NCBI GenBank assembly: GCA_900315565.1
Contig: OMZS01000007.1
Location: forward strand, 48,678-112,677
Source: an uncultured Prevotellaceae bacterium
Lineage (GTDB): Bacteria > Bacteroidota > Bacteroidia > Bacteroidales > Bacteroidaceae
DNA: 64,000 nt
Direction: 5' to 3'
This document shows, in pieces, positions 1 through 8,505 of this stretch (positions within the stretch are counted from its first letter, which is position 1; each line of letters starts with the position of its first letter). The notes below the pieces were generated by a model, which did not search any database, was not told the origin of the DNA, and was given only the letters and a program-made list of their open reading frames with translations. A program made the position numbers and the translations under genes.

Positions 1-2
1 GG

Positions 3-611
3 CAGCTGCTGGGCATTGGTAAAGAAGTAGAGACCGATAAACTCAACGGAAAAGATGTTTATCTCATGTCTAAGCTTTACGATATTTTCAAGCATGCTTC
101 TGGCGACGACGGCATCTTGCAGCCCAAGGAACTGACTCGCTTCATGAGCAGCCACGCCGAGCAGCTGGAGACATTTGCCACGCGTATTAACGAAGAAACC
201 TCAGTTAACAGAATCAGCAAGGAATTCGATTCAACGCGCGACCTGCTGGGGTTCCGCAAGTTCCTGAAAGAATTCACCCTTTCCAACGAGCGGCATGCCC
301 ACGAAGTGACCTTGTGGAAGGAATACCTCATTTTTGCCACGCTCTTCGGCTGTGCCGACCAGGTGCGCAAGGACATGAAGCAATTGAATCCGGAGTTCTT
401 CAAGCTCGACAAGATTTCGCAACAGCTGGACGCCAATACCATCATTCTGCCCAACTATTCGGCTGCGGCCATGAACGGTACCCACCGTATCAGCCACGCC
501 ATTGCACAGCGCGAGGCACAGGCTCGCCGCTCGTCGGGCGGTGGCGGCTTCTCGTCGTGGGGCGGCGGTGGCGGCTTCTCTGGCGGCGGTGGCGGCGGTG
601 GTGTAAGATAA
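3..611 (+). CDS. DUF2207-type membrane protein, C-terminal part only (5' end outside window)
   Basis: The reading frame is open from the first full codon at base 3, so the gene starts upstream of the window and only about 202 C-terminal residues are visible. The stretch around ERHAHEVTLWKEYLIFATLFG and ADQVRKDMKQLNPEFF matches the C-terminal domain I know from DUF2207 (YciQ-like) proteins, which are predicted membrane proteins of unknown role. The tail is extremely Gly-rich (GGGGFSSWGGGGGFSGGG), usual for this family. An in-frame ATG at 66 is internal, not the start. It is followed 12 bp later by the aspartyl protease-like gene on the same strand. Confidence 0.8.
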   Translation, partial: QLLGIGKEVETDKLNGKDVYLMSKLYDIFKHASGDDGILQPKELTRFMSSHAEQLETFATRINEETSVNRISKEFDSTRDLLGFRKFLKEFTLSNERHAHEVTLWKEYLIFATLFGCADQVRKDMKQLNPEFFKLDKISQQLDANTIILPNYSAAAMNGTHRISHAIAQREAQARRSSGGGGFSSWGGGGGFSGGGGGGGVR

Positions 612-623
612 AGCTTCTTCGCC

Positions 624-1937
624 ATGCCATTAGTGCGCAGCTTCACCATTCTTCTTCTGTCGGCATTTTGTGCGGTCTGCTCCGCGCAAAATGCCGACAG
701 TTTGTGTTTGACCATGATGGCCAGTGGCGACGGCTTGTCGTTGCGGCGGCTTGTCATGGAGCAGGACAACGGCGGCCAGAATACCCGGCAAGGAGCAATG
801 AGCAAAGAGATGATGGCTTTGTGCAAGGCTTATGTGCGGGGTTGCCTGGGCGATGCTCGCCGCGCTGCGAGCGACATGCGGCGGGCTCTCAAGCGTGGTG
901 CCCCGTTGCTGGACGAACCGTTGATGTCGCGCCTCACATTCGGCATGGCTTTGCAGCAGCAGCGTGCAGGCAAGCACCGCAAAGCTGCCAAAACACTACG
1001 GCGCTATCTTTCTGAACGAGACTCGTTTGCCATGCGCGCCACATTCGAACAATACGAACAGCTTTTCCGTGCTTATGCTTCGCGCCGCATGTGGCGGTTG
1101 AACCGTCACGACGCCATGGTGCCCTTCCGCCTTGATTCGGTGGGGCAGGGTGAGTCGCGCTCGGTGGCGGTGCTGATTCCGGCCGAGGTTAACGGCTGGA
1201 AAACAGACTTTATGCTCGACACAGGGGCCACACTCAATGTGGTGAGCTGCGGTGTGGCCGATTCGCTGAACTTGGAGCCACTTGGAGTGTCGGTTTCTTT
1301 CGATGGAATGGGAAAAAATAGCGGTTCTTTGGCATTGGCCAAACGCATTTCAATGGGTAATTTTGTGATTGAGAATGTGCCTTTTTGTGTCATAGCCGAT
1401 CCGCCCTCATCAGCCGTCCATCTGCATGCCATTCTCGGCCAGCCGTTGCTCGAAGCCTTGGGTGCGGTGCAGTTGGATTTTCAGAGAAAACAGCTGATTT
1501 CATCGGCAGACGATCGTCAGGATAACGTCAGTGAAGCATCCTACAATGCCAATCTGAGCTGTGGTTTTGCCGATAACGGTTTACGGGTTGAGGCGTGGCA
1601 TCATGGCCGTGCGTTTGGCGTGATTCCCGATACAGGAGCCACCCACAGTGCGCTCAGCACCGCCGACGCACCTGCCCAGCGCGACTATATTGTGAGCAAT
1701 TATCCCAGTCGTGAGGTGGTTTTCGTGGGGTGGGGTGGCCAGCGCATAGGACGCGAATATCTTTACCCGCAGTATGACGTGAAAATAGGGGCAACGGTGG
1801 TATCCTTGCCCATGATGTATGTTTTCGATGGTGCTGACTACGACAGCCGGCTTGGCATGGATTTTTTCAGCCGTTGCGAACGCGTCACTTTCTGCATGCG
1901 CTACCCAATGTCACTACGTGTCATCAGCCGGAAATAA
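624..1937 (+). CDS. Secreted retropepsin-like protein with two DTGAT motifs
   Basis: The 437-residue product opens with a signal peptide (LVRSFTILLLSAFCAVCSAQ). Residues 60-160 are helical and look repeat-like. Two retropepsin-type active-site motifs follow: MLDTGAT at 197-203 and IPDTGAT at 334-340, each in a hydrophobic/DTG context. Single-motif retropepsins act as homodimers, whereas two motifs in one chain suggest a pseudo-dimeric pepsin-like arrangement; that is inference. The family is common and mostly uncharacterised in Bacteroidota, presumably periplasmic or surface proteases. It starts 12 bp after the preceding gene and ends before a bidirectional terminator shared with gyrB. Confidence 0.75.
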   Translation: MPLVRSFTILLLSAFCAVCSAQNADSLCLTMMASGDGLSLRRLVMEQDNGGQNTRQGAMSKEMMALCKAYVRGCLGDARRAASDMRRALKRGAPLLDEPLMSRLTFGMALQQQRAGKHRKAAKTLRRYLSERDSFAMRATFEQYEQLFRAYASRRMWRLNRHDAMVPFRLDSVGQGESRSVAVLIPAEVNGWKTDFMLDTGATLNVVSCGVADSLNLEPLGVSVSFDGMGKNSGSLALAKRISMGNFVIENVPFCVIADPPSSAVHLHAILGQPLLEALGAVQLDFQRKQLISSADDRQDNVSEASYNANLSCGFADNGLRVEAWHHGRAFGVIPDTGATHSALSTADAPAQRDYIVSNYPSREVVFVGWGGQRIGREYLYPQYDVKIGATVVSLPMMYVFDGADYDSRLGMDFFSRCERVTFCMRYPMSLRVISRK

Positions 1938-1990
1938 AACTGGTACGTAGTGTTTTTGGGTGTTTTTCATAGTGTAGCATTGCCACAAAT

Positions 1991-2032
1991 AAAAAACGAG
2001 GGCATAGCCAAACGGCTATGCCCTCGTTTTTT
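1991..2032. terminator. Bidirectional intrinsic terminator between aspartyl protease-like gene and gyrB
   Basis: A perfect hairpin (stem CGAGGGCATAGCC, loop AAAC) is flanked by A6 on the left and T6 on the right, so it can terminate both convergent transcripts. Confidence 0.9.
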
Positions 2033-2042
2033 ATGGGTTGAG

Positions 2043-4013
2043 TTATGCGTCGATGTTGGCATAAGTGGCATTTTGCTCGATGAATTCGCGTCGCGGCTCT
2101 ACGTCGTCGCCCATGAGCATAGAGAATATTTCGTCGGCCTCGGCAGCGTTTTCTATTGTCACTTGTTTCAGCAGTCGGTTGGCGGGGTCCATAGTGGTTT
2201 CCCACAGCTGCTCGGGGTTCATTTCGCCCAGACCTTTGTATCGCTGCGTGTGCAGGGCGGTGCTGTTTTCGTCGCCGGCTACATACTTATCGATAAACGC
2301 CTGTCGCTGCTGCTCGGTGTAGCAGTATTCCGACACTTTCTTGAAAGTGCACTTGTAGAGTGGCGGTGTGGCGATGTAGAGGTGGCCTTCCTGAATGACA
2401 CGCGGCATGAAACGGTAGAAAAGCGTCATGATGAGTGTGTCGATGTGCGAGCCATCGACGTCGGCGTCGGTCATGATGATAATCTTGTCGTAGCGCAGCT
2501 TGTCGATGTTGGCTTCTTTGTCGCCTTCGCCCTCAACGCCGAAGCGCACGCCTATCGACTGGATGATGTTCATCACCGATTCGGCCTCGAACACGCGGTG
2601 CCACTGCACCTTCTCCACGTTCAGAATCTTACCGCGCAGCGGCAGAATGGCCTGGAAGTGGCGGTCGCGCCCTTGCTTGGCCGAGCCTCCGGCCGAGTCA
2701 CCCTCAACGAGGAAAATCTCGCATTCCTTGGGGTCTTTGTTCGAGCAGTCGGCCAGTTTGCCGGGCAGTCCGCCGCCGCTCATGGGGTTTTTGCGCTGCA
2801 CGCTCTCGCGGGCCTTGCGGGCGGCGATACGGGCTGTAGCAGCGAGCACCACCTTGTCGCAAATCTGCTTGGCCTCCTTGGGATGCTCCTCCAGATAGAT
2901 GGAGAGAGCCTCGCCCACAGCCTGCTGTACGGCACCGGTTACCTCGCTGTTGCCCAGCTTGGTCTTGGTCTGGCCTTCAAACTGTGGTTCAGCCACTTTG
3001 ATGCTGATGACGGCGGTGAGTCCTTCGCGGAAGTCCTCGCCGGCGATTTCTATTTTTGCCTTTTCTATCTGCTTCGAGATGGCGGGGTCCTGGTCGGCGT
3101 AGCTCTTGAGGGTTCTGGTGAGTGCCATGCGGAAACCTGTGAGGTGGGTTCCGCCCTCAATGGTGTTGATGTTGTTGACGTAGGAGTGAATGTTCTCCGA
3201 GTAGTCGGTGTTGTACATCACGGCTACCTCGATGGGAATACCCTGTTTCTCGGTTTTCAGGTAGATAACGTCGTCGAAGAGGTGGGTGCGGTGGCGGTCA
3301 ACGTAGCGCACAAACTCCTTCAGACCCTCCTTGGCGTGAAACACCTCCTGCTTGGTTTTGCCTTCTTCGTCGGGGCGCAGGTCGGTGAGCGTAATGGTAA
3401 TGCCGGCGTTGAGGAAAGCCAGCTCACGCATGCGCCTTGCAATGATATCCCACTGATAAGTGGTGGTGGTAAAGATGGTGGGGTCGGGCCAGAACTGCTG
3501 TCGTGTGCCCTGAAGGTCGGTTTCGCCTACCACTTTGACCGGATAGAGCGGTTTGCCTTTTTCGTACTCTTGCTGATAGATTTTTCCGTCGCGATATACC
3601 TGCGAGAGCATGTGGCTCGAGAGCGCGTTGACGCAGCTCACACCCACACCGTGCAGTCCTCCAGACACTTTGTAGGAGCCTTTGTCGAATTTACCTCCGG
3701 CGTGAAGCACCGTCATGACCACTTCGAGGGCCGATTTGTGCATCTTTTCGTGCTCGTCTACGGGTATTCCGCGTCCATTGTCGAGCACGGTGATTGAGTT
3801 GTCTTCGTTGATCGTTACTTCAATGTGTGTACAGAAGCCAGCCATGGCTTCGTCGATAGAGTTGTCAACGGTTTCGTTTACCAAATGGTGCAATCCTTTT
3901 TCGCTGATGTCGCCAATATACATGGCCGGGCGTTTCCGGACAGCCTCAAGGCCTTCGAGCACTTGAATATTACTAGCCGAATAGTTGCTTTGGTTTTCTT
4001 GAATTTCTGCCAT
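2043..4013 (-). CDS. gyrB: DNA gyrase subunit B
   Basis: The 656-residue product is the ATPase subunit of DNA gyrase, which introduces negative supercoils together with GyrA. The GHKL ATP site is visible near the N-terminus (NETVDNSIDEA, LDNGRGIPVD, GGLHGVGVSCVNALS). The Toprim domain carries EGDSAGGSAKQGRD and TDADVDGSHI, and the C-terminal tail has QRYKGLGEMNPEQLW, which supports GyrB rather than ParE. Length is normal. The gene is monocistronic in appearance, with its own promoter near 4039 and a strong terminator after the stop. Neighbouring rpsT and tRNA-Glu fit gene order I know from this phylum. Confidence 0.97.
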   Translation of the reverse strand: MAEIQENQSNYSASNIQVLEGLEAVRKRPAMYIGDISEKGLHHLVNETVDNSIDEAMAGFCTHIEVTINEDNSITVLDNGRGIPVDEHEKMHKSALEVVMTVLHAGGKFDKGSYKVSGGLHGVGVSCVNALSSHMLSQVYRDGKIYQQEYEKGKPLYPVKVVGETDLQGTRQQFWPDPTIFTTTTYQWDIIARRMRELAFLNAGITITLTDLRPDEEGKTKQEVFHAKEGLKEFVRYVDRHRTHLFDDVIYLKTEKQGIPIEVAVMYNTDYSENIHSYVNNINTIEGGTHLTGFRMALTRTLKSYADQDPAISKQIEKAKIEIAGEDFREGLTAVISIKVAEPQFEGQTKTKLGNSEVTGAVQQAVGEALSIYLEEHPKEAKQICDKVVLAATARIAARKARESVQRKNPMSGGGLPGKLADCSNKDPKECEIFLVEGDSAGGSAKQGRDRHFQAILPLRGKILNVEKVQWHRVFEAESVMNIIQSIGVRFGVEGEGDKEANIDKLRYDKIIIMTDADVDGSHIDTLIMTLFYRFMPRVIQEGHLYIATPPLYKCTFKKVSEYCYTEQQRQAFIDKYVAGDENSTALHTQRYKGLGEMNPEQLWETTMDPANRLLKQVTIENAAEADEIFSMLMGDDVEPRREFIEQNATYANIDA

Positions 4014-4038
4014 TTTTAGTCGTTCTAATTATAGTGTG

Positions 4039-4069
4039 CAAAGTTACGAAAAATCGGGCAAAATGCAAA
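4039..4069 (-). promoter_or_regulatory. Promoter of gyrB, Bacteroidota type
   Basis: On the minus strand a TAACTTTG -7 element (4039-4046) is preceded by TTTTG with the upstream element ending about 19 bp away (4066-4069). It lies just upstream of the gyrB start. Confidence 0.6.
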
Positions 4070-4216
4070 AGAAAAACTTGTTTTTCTTTCGCTTTTCCGG
4101 GTGGTTTCAACATCTGAAAAGCCAAAGTTTCTAAAAAACTTCAAAACTGAATTTTCAGGTGTCAAAAGACCTTAAAAATCCCGCGTAGCCTGCTAAATTT
4201 AACTCAAAGTTTTAGT

Positions 4217-4257
4217 GCAAAAAACAAGGCTGATACCTTTTTCCTGGTACCAGCCTT
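4217..4257 (-). terminator. Terminator after rpsT
   Basis: On the minus strand a hairpin (AAGGCTGGTACC paired with GGTATCAGCCTT, one bulge each side) is followed by GTTTTTT. It sits 39 bp past the rpsT stop. Confidence 0.85.
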
Positions 4258-4295
4258 CTGTATGGTTTTGCCGAATGCTCTGGTGAGCAGTGCGG

Positions 4296-4550
4296 TTATC
4301 CCAGCTTGTTGATGTGCATAGCCAAACCCGACTTCAGGTTCGAAGCCTTGTTCTTGTGGATAATGTTTCTCTTAGCCAGCTTGTCGAGCATCTTCTGTAC
4401 GGTGGGATAAAGCTTCACGGCTTCCTCCTTGTCCGTCATGGCACGCAGCTTGCGCACAGCGTTACGCATGGTCTTAGCGTAGTATTTGTTGTGCAGTGTT
4501 TTGGTCTTTGTCTGACGGATTCTTTTGAGTGACGATTTGTGATTTGCCAT
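4296..4550 (-). CDS. rpsT: 30S ribosomal protein S20
   Basis: The 84-residue basic product begins [22 protein letters not shown] and ends [13 protein letters not shown], both diagnostic for S20, which binds 16S rRNA in the small subunit. It lies downstream of tRNA-Glu on the same strand with no obvious promoter of its own in the 170-bp gap, so it is probably co-transcribed with the tRNA from the strong promoter at about 4820. A terminator follows the stop. Confidence 0.97.
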   Translation of the reverse strand: MANHKSSLKRIRQTKTKTLHNKYYAKTMRNAVRKLRAMTDKEEAVKLYPTVQKMLDKLAKRNIIHKNKASNLKSGLAMHINKLG

Positions 4551-4724
4551 TTTTTTTTAATGTTTTAATGTTTTTGAATGTGATTGTGTTTAAAGCCTGA
4601 GGGTCTTGCGTCGCGAGGACAGCCCGGGCAAATTCTGCAGAAAGCAAGCCTTCTAACAAAATTTTCCGACACCTTGTCCCGCCTGGCGGCGGTAGCACTT
4701 GGCTGTGCAGATGGCGGATTTAAA

Positions 4725-4799
4725 TGGTAGTCCCTAGGAGAGTCGAACTCCTCTTTAGAGAATGAAAATCTCTCGTCCTAACCGATAGACGAAGGGACC
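4725..4799 (-). tRNA. tRNA-Glu (anticodon TTC)
   Basis: The minus strand folds into a full cloverleaf: acceptor GGTCCCT/AGGGACT with a G-U first pair, anticodon loop ATTTTCAT with TTC, T-arm GGAGTTCGACTCTCC, and an encoded CCA end. It is followed by rpsT. Confidence 0.95.
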
Positions 4800-4819
4800 G
4801 GTGCTCAATTTTGCGGATG

Positions 4820-4851
4820 CAAAGGTACTGCAAATCTTTCAACCTGCCAAA
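4820..4851 (-). promoter_or_regulatory. Promoter of tRNA-Glu/rpsT
   Basis: Minus strand: TTTG (4848-4851), 20-bp spacer, TACCTTTG (4820-4827). This matches the Bacteroidota -33/-7 consensus very well and is about 20 bp upstream of the tRNA 5' end. Confidence 0.8.
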
Positions 4852-5007
4852 TTTTCTTTCATTTTTTTTGCTTAAATGCCTCAAATTTTGTACTTTTCGG
4901 GTGTTTTGACTGTTCCTCTTGTGCTCAAGAACGGTGTTTCAGGGCTCTATTTAAATTTTTTTATCTTTTGTTCCCCCATGTTTTTGTTTTCATTTTCCCG
5001 TGTTTTT

Positions 5008-5040
5008 GTTTTGATTTTTCATCCGATTGTGTTACATTTG
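5008..5040 (+). promoter_or_regulatory. Promoter of recO, with almost no leader
   Basis: TTTTG ending at 5013, a 19-bp spacer and TACATTTG (5033-5040) form a consensus promoter. The recO ATG is at 5049, so the expected transcription start lies within a few bases of the start codon. Confidence 0.7.
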
Positions 5041-5048
5041 CAAACGTT

Positions 5049-5804
5049 ATGCTCATAGAAACCCGTGCCATTGTGCTTCGAAGTTTTAAGTACGGCGAAA
5101 CGAAGCTCATCACCGACATGCTCACCGAGCAGGAAGGCCGCGTGTCGTTTGTGGTCAGTGCCAGCAGGCCTGGCAAGCCGGCTGCGGGGCGCGCTGCGCG
5201 GGGCAAGGTGCCCAAACAGCTGCTACAGCCCATGACGATGCTCGACATCAGCTACGAGCGCCGCCCAACGGCGCAGTTGCTGTCCATTCGCGAGGCTCAT
5301 TTGGCACAGCCCTACAGCTCTATTCCATTCGACGCGCGAAAACTGAGCATCACTCTTTTCCTGGCCGACTTTCTTTGTTACGCCACGCGCGCCGAACAGC
5401 AGAACAACTCCCTGTTTGCCTATATTGAGAACAGCCTGCAGTGGCTCGACGGCTGCAATGCCTCGTTTGCCAATTTTCATCTGGTTTTTCTCATGCGACT
5501 CACCCGCTTCGTTGGCTTTTTTCCCAACATCGACGATTACCGCGAGGGGGATTGTTTCGACCTGCGCGCCGCCAGTTTTTGCCATGCGGCACCCCTGCAC
5601 ACCGATTTTCTTGCTCCTGCCGACGCCCAGCGCATCAGTACCCTCATGCGCATGAACTACGACTCGATGCATCTCTTTCGCATGAGCCACGACGACCGTA
5701 ACCGCATCATCGACGTGTTGCTGCACTATTATCGGCTGCATGTGCCCAATTTTCCCGAGTTGCGGTCGTTGGCGGTGCTCAAGCAGTTGTGGGCGCAGGA
5801 ATAG
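5049..5804 (+). CDS. recO: DNA repair protein RecO
   Basis: The 251-residue product begins MLIETRAIVLRSFKYGETKLI, the typical RecO OB-fold N-terminus (tRAIVL..yGEts.I). It continues with the helical domain and ends LRSLAVLKQLWAQE. RecO loads RecA onto SSB-coated DNA together with RecR in recombinational repair. The open frame extends upstream to 4968, but that stretch is AT-rich and contains the promoter, so the ATG at 5049 is chosen. The zinc-finger cysteines seen in many RecO proteins are absent, as is often the case in this phylum. Confidence 0.9.
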   Translation: MLIETRAIVLRSFKYGETKLITDMLTEQEGRVSFVVSASRPGKPAAGRAARGKVPKQLLQPMTMLDISYERRPTAQLLSIREAHLAQPYSSIPFDARKLSITLFLADFLCYATRAEQQNNSLFAYIENSLQWLDGCNASFANFHLVFLMRLTRFVGFFPNIDDYREGDCFDLRAASFCHAAPLHTDFLAPADAQRISTLMRMNYDSMHLFRMSHDDRNRIIDVLLHYYRLHVPNFPELRSLAVLKQLWAQE

Positions 5805-5817
5805 CAAAACCGTGGTT

Positions 5818-5998
5818 TCGCTCGTTGTTTCCCAACAGGTGCAAAACAACGTCGGGGAATCCATTCAAATTTTCTAGAAAATTTCATCATAACTCACGAC
5901 GTTATTTTTCTAAACCACGACATTAGAAAAATAACTCACGACGATACGTTCAAATTCTCTAGAAAATTTTGTGCTATTTCCCGACGCTGTTGCCCTAT
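5818..5998. repeat. Intergenic palindrome cluster, TCTAGA-centred family, copies 1 and 2
   Basis: This stretch between the convergent 3' ends of recO and the metal ATPase holds two TCTAGA-centred palindromes (AAATTTTCTAGAAAATTT near 5870-5888 and TTCAAATTCTCTAGAAAATT near 5950-5970). Between them lies a perfect 13-bp inverted repeat (GTTATTTTTCTAA at 5901-5913, its complement at 5923-5935). Words such as CACGACG recur. The same core recurs near 25.65 kb and 40.09 kb. The central hairpin could terminate both genes. Confidence 0.7.
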
Positions 5999-6011
5999 TG
6001 CTGAGAAAGCA

Positions 6012-8114
6012 TTATTTCTTACCGCCAAAGAAAATGCGGGTGGCATTGACCACGGCCAGCAAGGCCACTCCCACATCGGCAAACACGGCTTCCCACAGAT
6101 TGGCCACACCCAGCACGCCCAGCAACATCACCACCACCTTGACACCAATGGCCAGCACGATGTTCTGCTTTACAATGGCGCGCGTGCGCTTACCTATGCT
6201 GACAGCCTCGGCCACACGCGAGGGCTGGTCGGTTTGTATGACGATATCTGCTGTTTCGATGGCCACATCGCTGCCCAGCGCTCCCATGGCAATGCCCACG
6301 TGGCTCGTGGCCAGCACGGGAGCGTCGTTAATGCCGTCGCCAACGAAAGCCACCTGGTGGCCAGCCTTGCGCAGCATCTGCAGATGCTTCACTTTACCTT
6401 CGGGCAGCAAGTCGCCCACAGCGTGGCCCACGCCCAGCAGTTCAGCCACCTTGTCAACCAGCGCTTGTTTGTCGCCGCTGAGCATTTCGGTGGAAATCTG
6501 TTGCTCCGACAGTCGGCTGACGGCCTCTTTAGCGTCGCTCTTCAGTGTGTCAGAGAGCAGAATATACCCGATGAAATGGCCGTTTTTCGATACTGCCACG
6601 AGTGTCTCGGCTGTTTCGGCCAAAGTTTCAGGGTAGGCCACGCCCTCGCGCTCCAATAGTCTTAGCGTACCCACCAGCCATGTGCTGCCGTCGTCGGCCA
6701 TAGCCTTCAGACCGTAACCCGCAATATTGGTGATTTCTTTCAGTGGCAAAAGCTCATTGGCCTGCGTTTCGTTCACTCCTTTGATGATGGCCTTGGCAAT
6801 GGGGTGTGTGCTCGCCTGCTCGATGGCTGCCACCTGCTGCAGGTCGGTGGCGGAAAGCCCTTCCACGCGGGTGATGCTAAACTCGCCCGTGGTCAGGGTG
6901 CCCGTCTTGTCGAACACCACCGTATCGACAGCCGTGATGGCATCGAGATAGTTGCCGCCCTTAAACAGTATGCCGCGCTTCGAGGCGGCACCGATTCCGG
7001 CAAAATAGCTCAGCGGAATGCTGATAACCAGTGCGCAGGGACACGAAATCACCAGGAATATCAGCGCGCGATAGAACCACTGGCCGAAATCGAACGCAAA
7101 GCGTGCGGGAGTCATGCTCACCAGCCACGGCACTATCACCGTGAGTGCGGCCAGCACAATGACTGTCGGCGTATAGACACGTGCAAATCGGCGGATGAAC
7201 AGTTCGGCGGGTGCCTTGCGCGCGGCAGCATCTTCCACCATGTTCAGAATGCGCGTGATGGCACTTTCTTTTTCGGGGCGAGCCACTCGCAGGCGCACCA
7301 CCGTGTCGGTGGCTATCATGCCTGCCAGCACCTCCTCGCCCGTGGCTATCTGCCGGGGCATGCTCTCGCCTGTCAGCGCAGCTGTGTTGAACGAGGCCTC
7401 TGCCGAAAGCAACTCTCCGTCGAGTGGCACACGCTGTCCTGCCCGTACCTCAATAATTTCGCCCACCTTCACCTCGCCCGGAAGCCGGCTCTCTGTGGTT
7501 CCGTTGGCAGTCACCACGTCGGCCTTGTCGGGTTTGATGGCCAGAAGCTGCTCTATGTTGCCACGAGCGCGGTCAACGGCCTTGTCCTGTAGCCACTCGC
7601 CCACGCAGTAGAACAGCATTACGGCTACGCCCTCGGGATATTCGCCAATGCAGAAAGCCCCCACCGAAGCGATGGTCATCAGCATAAATTCGCTGAACAC
7701 GTCGCCCCGCCGTGCGCTCTCTATGGCACTCCGCACCACCTTGTGCCCCACCAGCAGGAAAGCACAAGCGTACCATGCCAGTGTCACCCAACCACTGAAC
7801 CACTCAACATGGCAGGCCGACAGCACCAGTCCGCCTACCAGCAGCACAAAAGCCGCGACCATGGCTACGGGCGAAAGGCTCTCGCCCTCGTCGCAGCAAT
7901 GGCCGTGATTGTGGCTGTGACTGTGGCTATGACCATGACTATGCCCCTCGCAACAATGACCGTGACTATGATCCTCGCAACAATGGTTGTGCTCATCAGT
8001 ATGCTCATGCTCATGGTGATGGTGTTCATGCTCATGTTGGCAGCATGAATCTTCGTGTCCGTGGCAGTGGCTCGTTTCTTTGTCTTCGTGACGGTGTTGA
8101 TGTTGTTCTTTCAT
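6012..8114 (-). CDS. Heavy-metal P1B-type ATPase (ZntA-like exporter) with His-rich N-terminus
   Basis: The 700-residue product has the P-type ATPase hallmarks: TGES in the actuator domain, SCPCALVISIP in the transport helix, DKTGTLTTG with phosphorylated Asp near 402, HPIAKAI in the nucleotide domain and GDGINDAPVL. CPC with this helix context indicates Zn/Cd/Pb (or Co) export from the cytoplasm. Instead of a ferredoxin-like HMA domain, residues 1-75 are a His/Cys/Glu-rich tail (CHGHEDSCCQHEHEHHHHEH and similar runs), likely a metal sensor or chelator. It has a promoter near 8294 and a long leader containing a large inverted repeat. Confidence 0.92.
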   Translation of the reverse strand: MKEQHQHRHEDKETSHCHGHEDSCCQHEHEHHHHEHEHTDEHNHCCEDHSHGHCCEGHSHGHSHSHSHNHGHCCDEGESLSPVAMVAAFVLLVGGLVLSACHVEWFSGWVTLAWYACAFLLVGHKVVRSAIESARRGDVFSEFMLMTIASVGAFCIGEYPEGVAVMLFYCVGEWLQDKAVDRARGNIEQLLAIKPDKADVVTANGTTESRLPGEVKVGEIIEVRAGQRVPLDGELLSAEASFNTAALTGESMPRQIATGEEVLAGMIATDTVVRLRVARPEKESAITRILNMVEDAAARKAPAELFIRRFARVYTPTVIVLAALTVIVPWLVSMTPARFAFDFGQWFYRALIFLVISCPCALVISIPLSYFAGIGAASKRGILFKGGNYLDAITAVDTVVFDKTGTLTTGEFSITRVEGLSATDLQQVAAIEQASTHPIAKAIIKGVNETQANELLPLKEITNIAGYGLKAMADDGSTWLVGTLRLLEREGVAYPETLAETAETLVAVSKNGHFIGYILLSDTLKSDAKEAVSRLSEQQISTEMLSGDKQALVDKVAELLGVGHAVGDLLPEGKVKHLQMLRKAGHQVAFVGDGINDAPVLATSHVGIAMGALGSDVAIETADIVIQTDQPSRVAEAVSIGKRTRAIVKQNIVLAIGVKVVVMLLGVLGVANLWEAVFADVGVALLAVVNATRIFFGGKK

Positions 8115-8175
8115 ATTTTTGTCGTCTGTTGTTTTTTGTTTCTGTTTCTAGATGACAGTTCTATTTCCCTTTGCA

Positions 8176-8284
8176 GTAGGAGGCGACGTGGCCCACGTCG
8201 CTCAACGCAGTTGTCGCGTTAGCTCGGTTGAGTTGTCACGTCGTTGGCGCCGCTATCGTCACGTAAGCCACGTGACCTCCTACT
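8176..8284. repeat. 109-bp element with 17-bp imperfect terminal inverted repeats
   Basis: The ends AGTAGGAGGCGACGTGG (8176-8192) and CCACGTGACCTCCTACT (8268-8284) are inverted copies with two mismatches. The left end folds on itself again (GCGACGTGG C CCACGTCGC). The base composition (GC-rich) contrasts with the AT-rich surroundings. It lies in the leader of the metal ATPase. It resembles a small non-autonomous or REP-like element; no coding capacity is seen. Confidence 0.6.
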
Positions 8285-8293
8285 TGGATGCTG

Positions 8294-8301
8294 CAAAGGT
8301 A
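8294..8301 (-). promoter_or_regulatory. -7 element of the metal ATPase promoter
   Basis: Minus-strand TACCTTTG lies about 180 bp upstream of the ATPase start. No good -33 partner is visible at 19-20 bp, which suggests activator dependence, but that is inference. Confidence 0.5.
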
Positions 8302-8368
8302 GTGTGAAGTTTCTGCAACTTGGTTGCAAATATGGTTTACGCAATGCAAAATGAAAAAACCAAGATAT

Positions 8369-8420
8369 AAAAAACTCATTCCCGACGAATCACAGCAGAT
8401 TCATCGGGAATGAGTTTTTT
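8369..8420. terminator. Terminator after ybeY
   Basis: A long stem (AAAAACTCATTCCCGA paired with TCGGGAATGAGTTTTT) is flanked by A- and T-runs. It sits about 85 bp past the ybeY stop and can act on both strands. Confidence 0.85.
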
Positions 8421-8505
8421 AATTCAGCTTTTTGCTGGGCTTGTAAAAAAGTAGTTTCGGACAGCTAAAAAAGGTTTCAAAAGGGCTACCAAGGATTGCT
8501 ACACA

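Noticed and set aside
1950-3797. 615-codon open frame on the plus strand
   Set aside because: It is antisense to gyrB, has biased composition (Val/His rich) and no recognisable domain.
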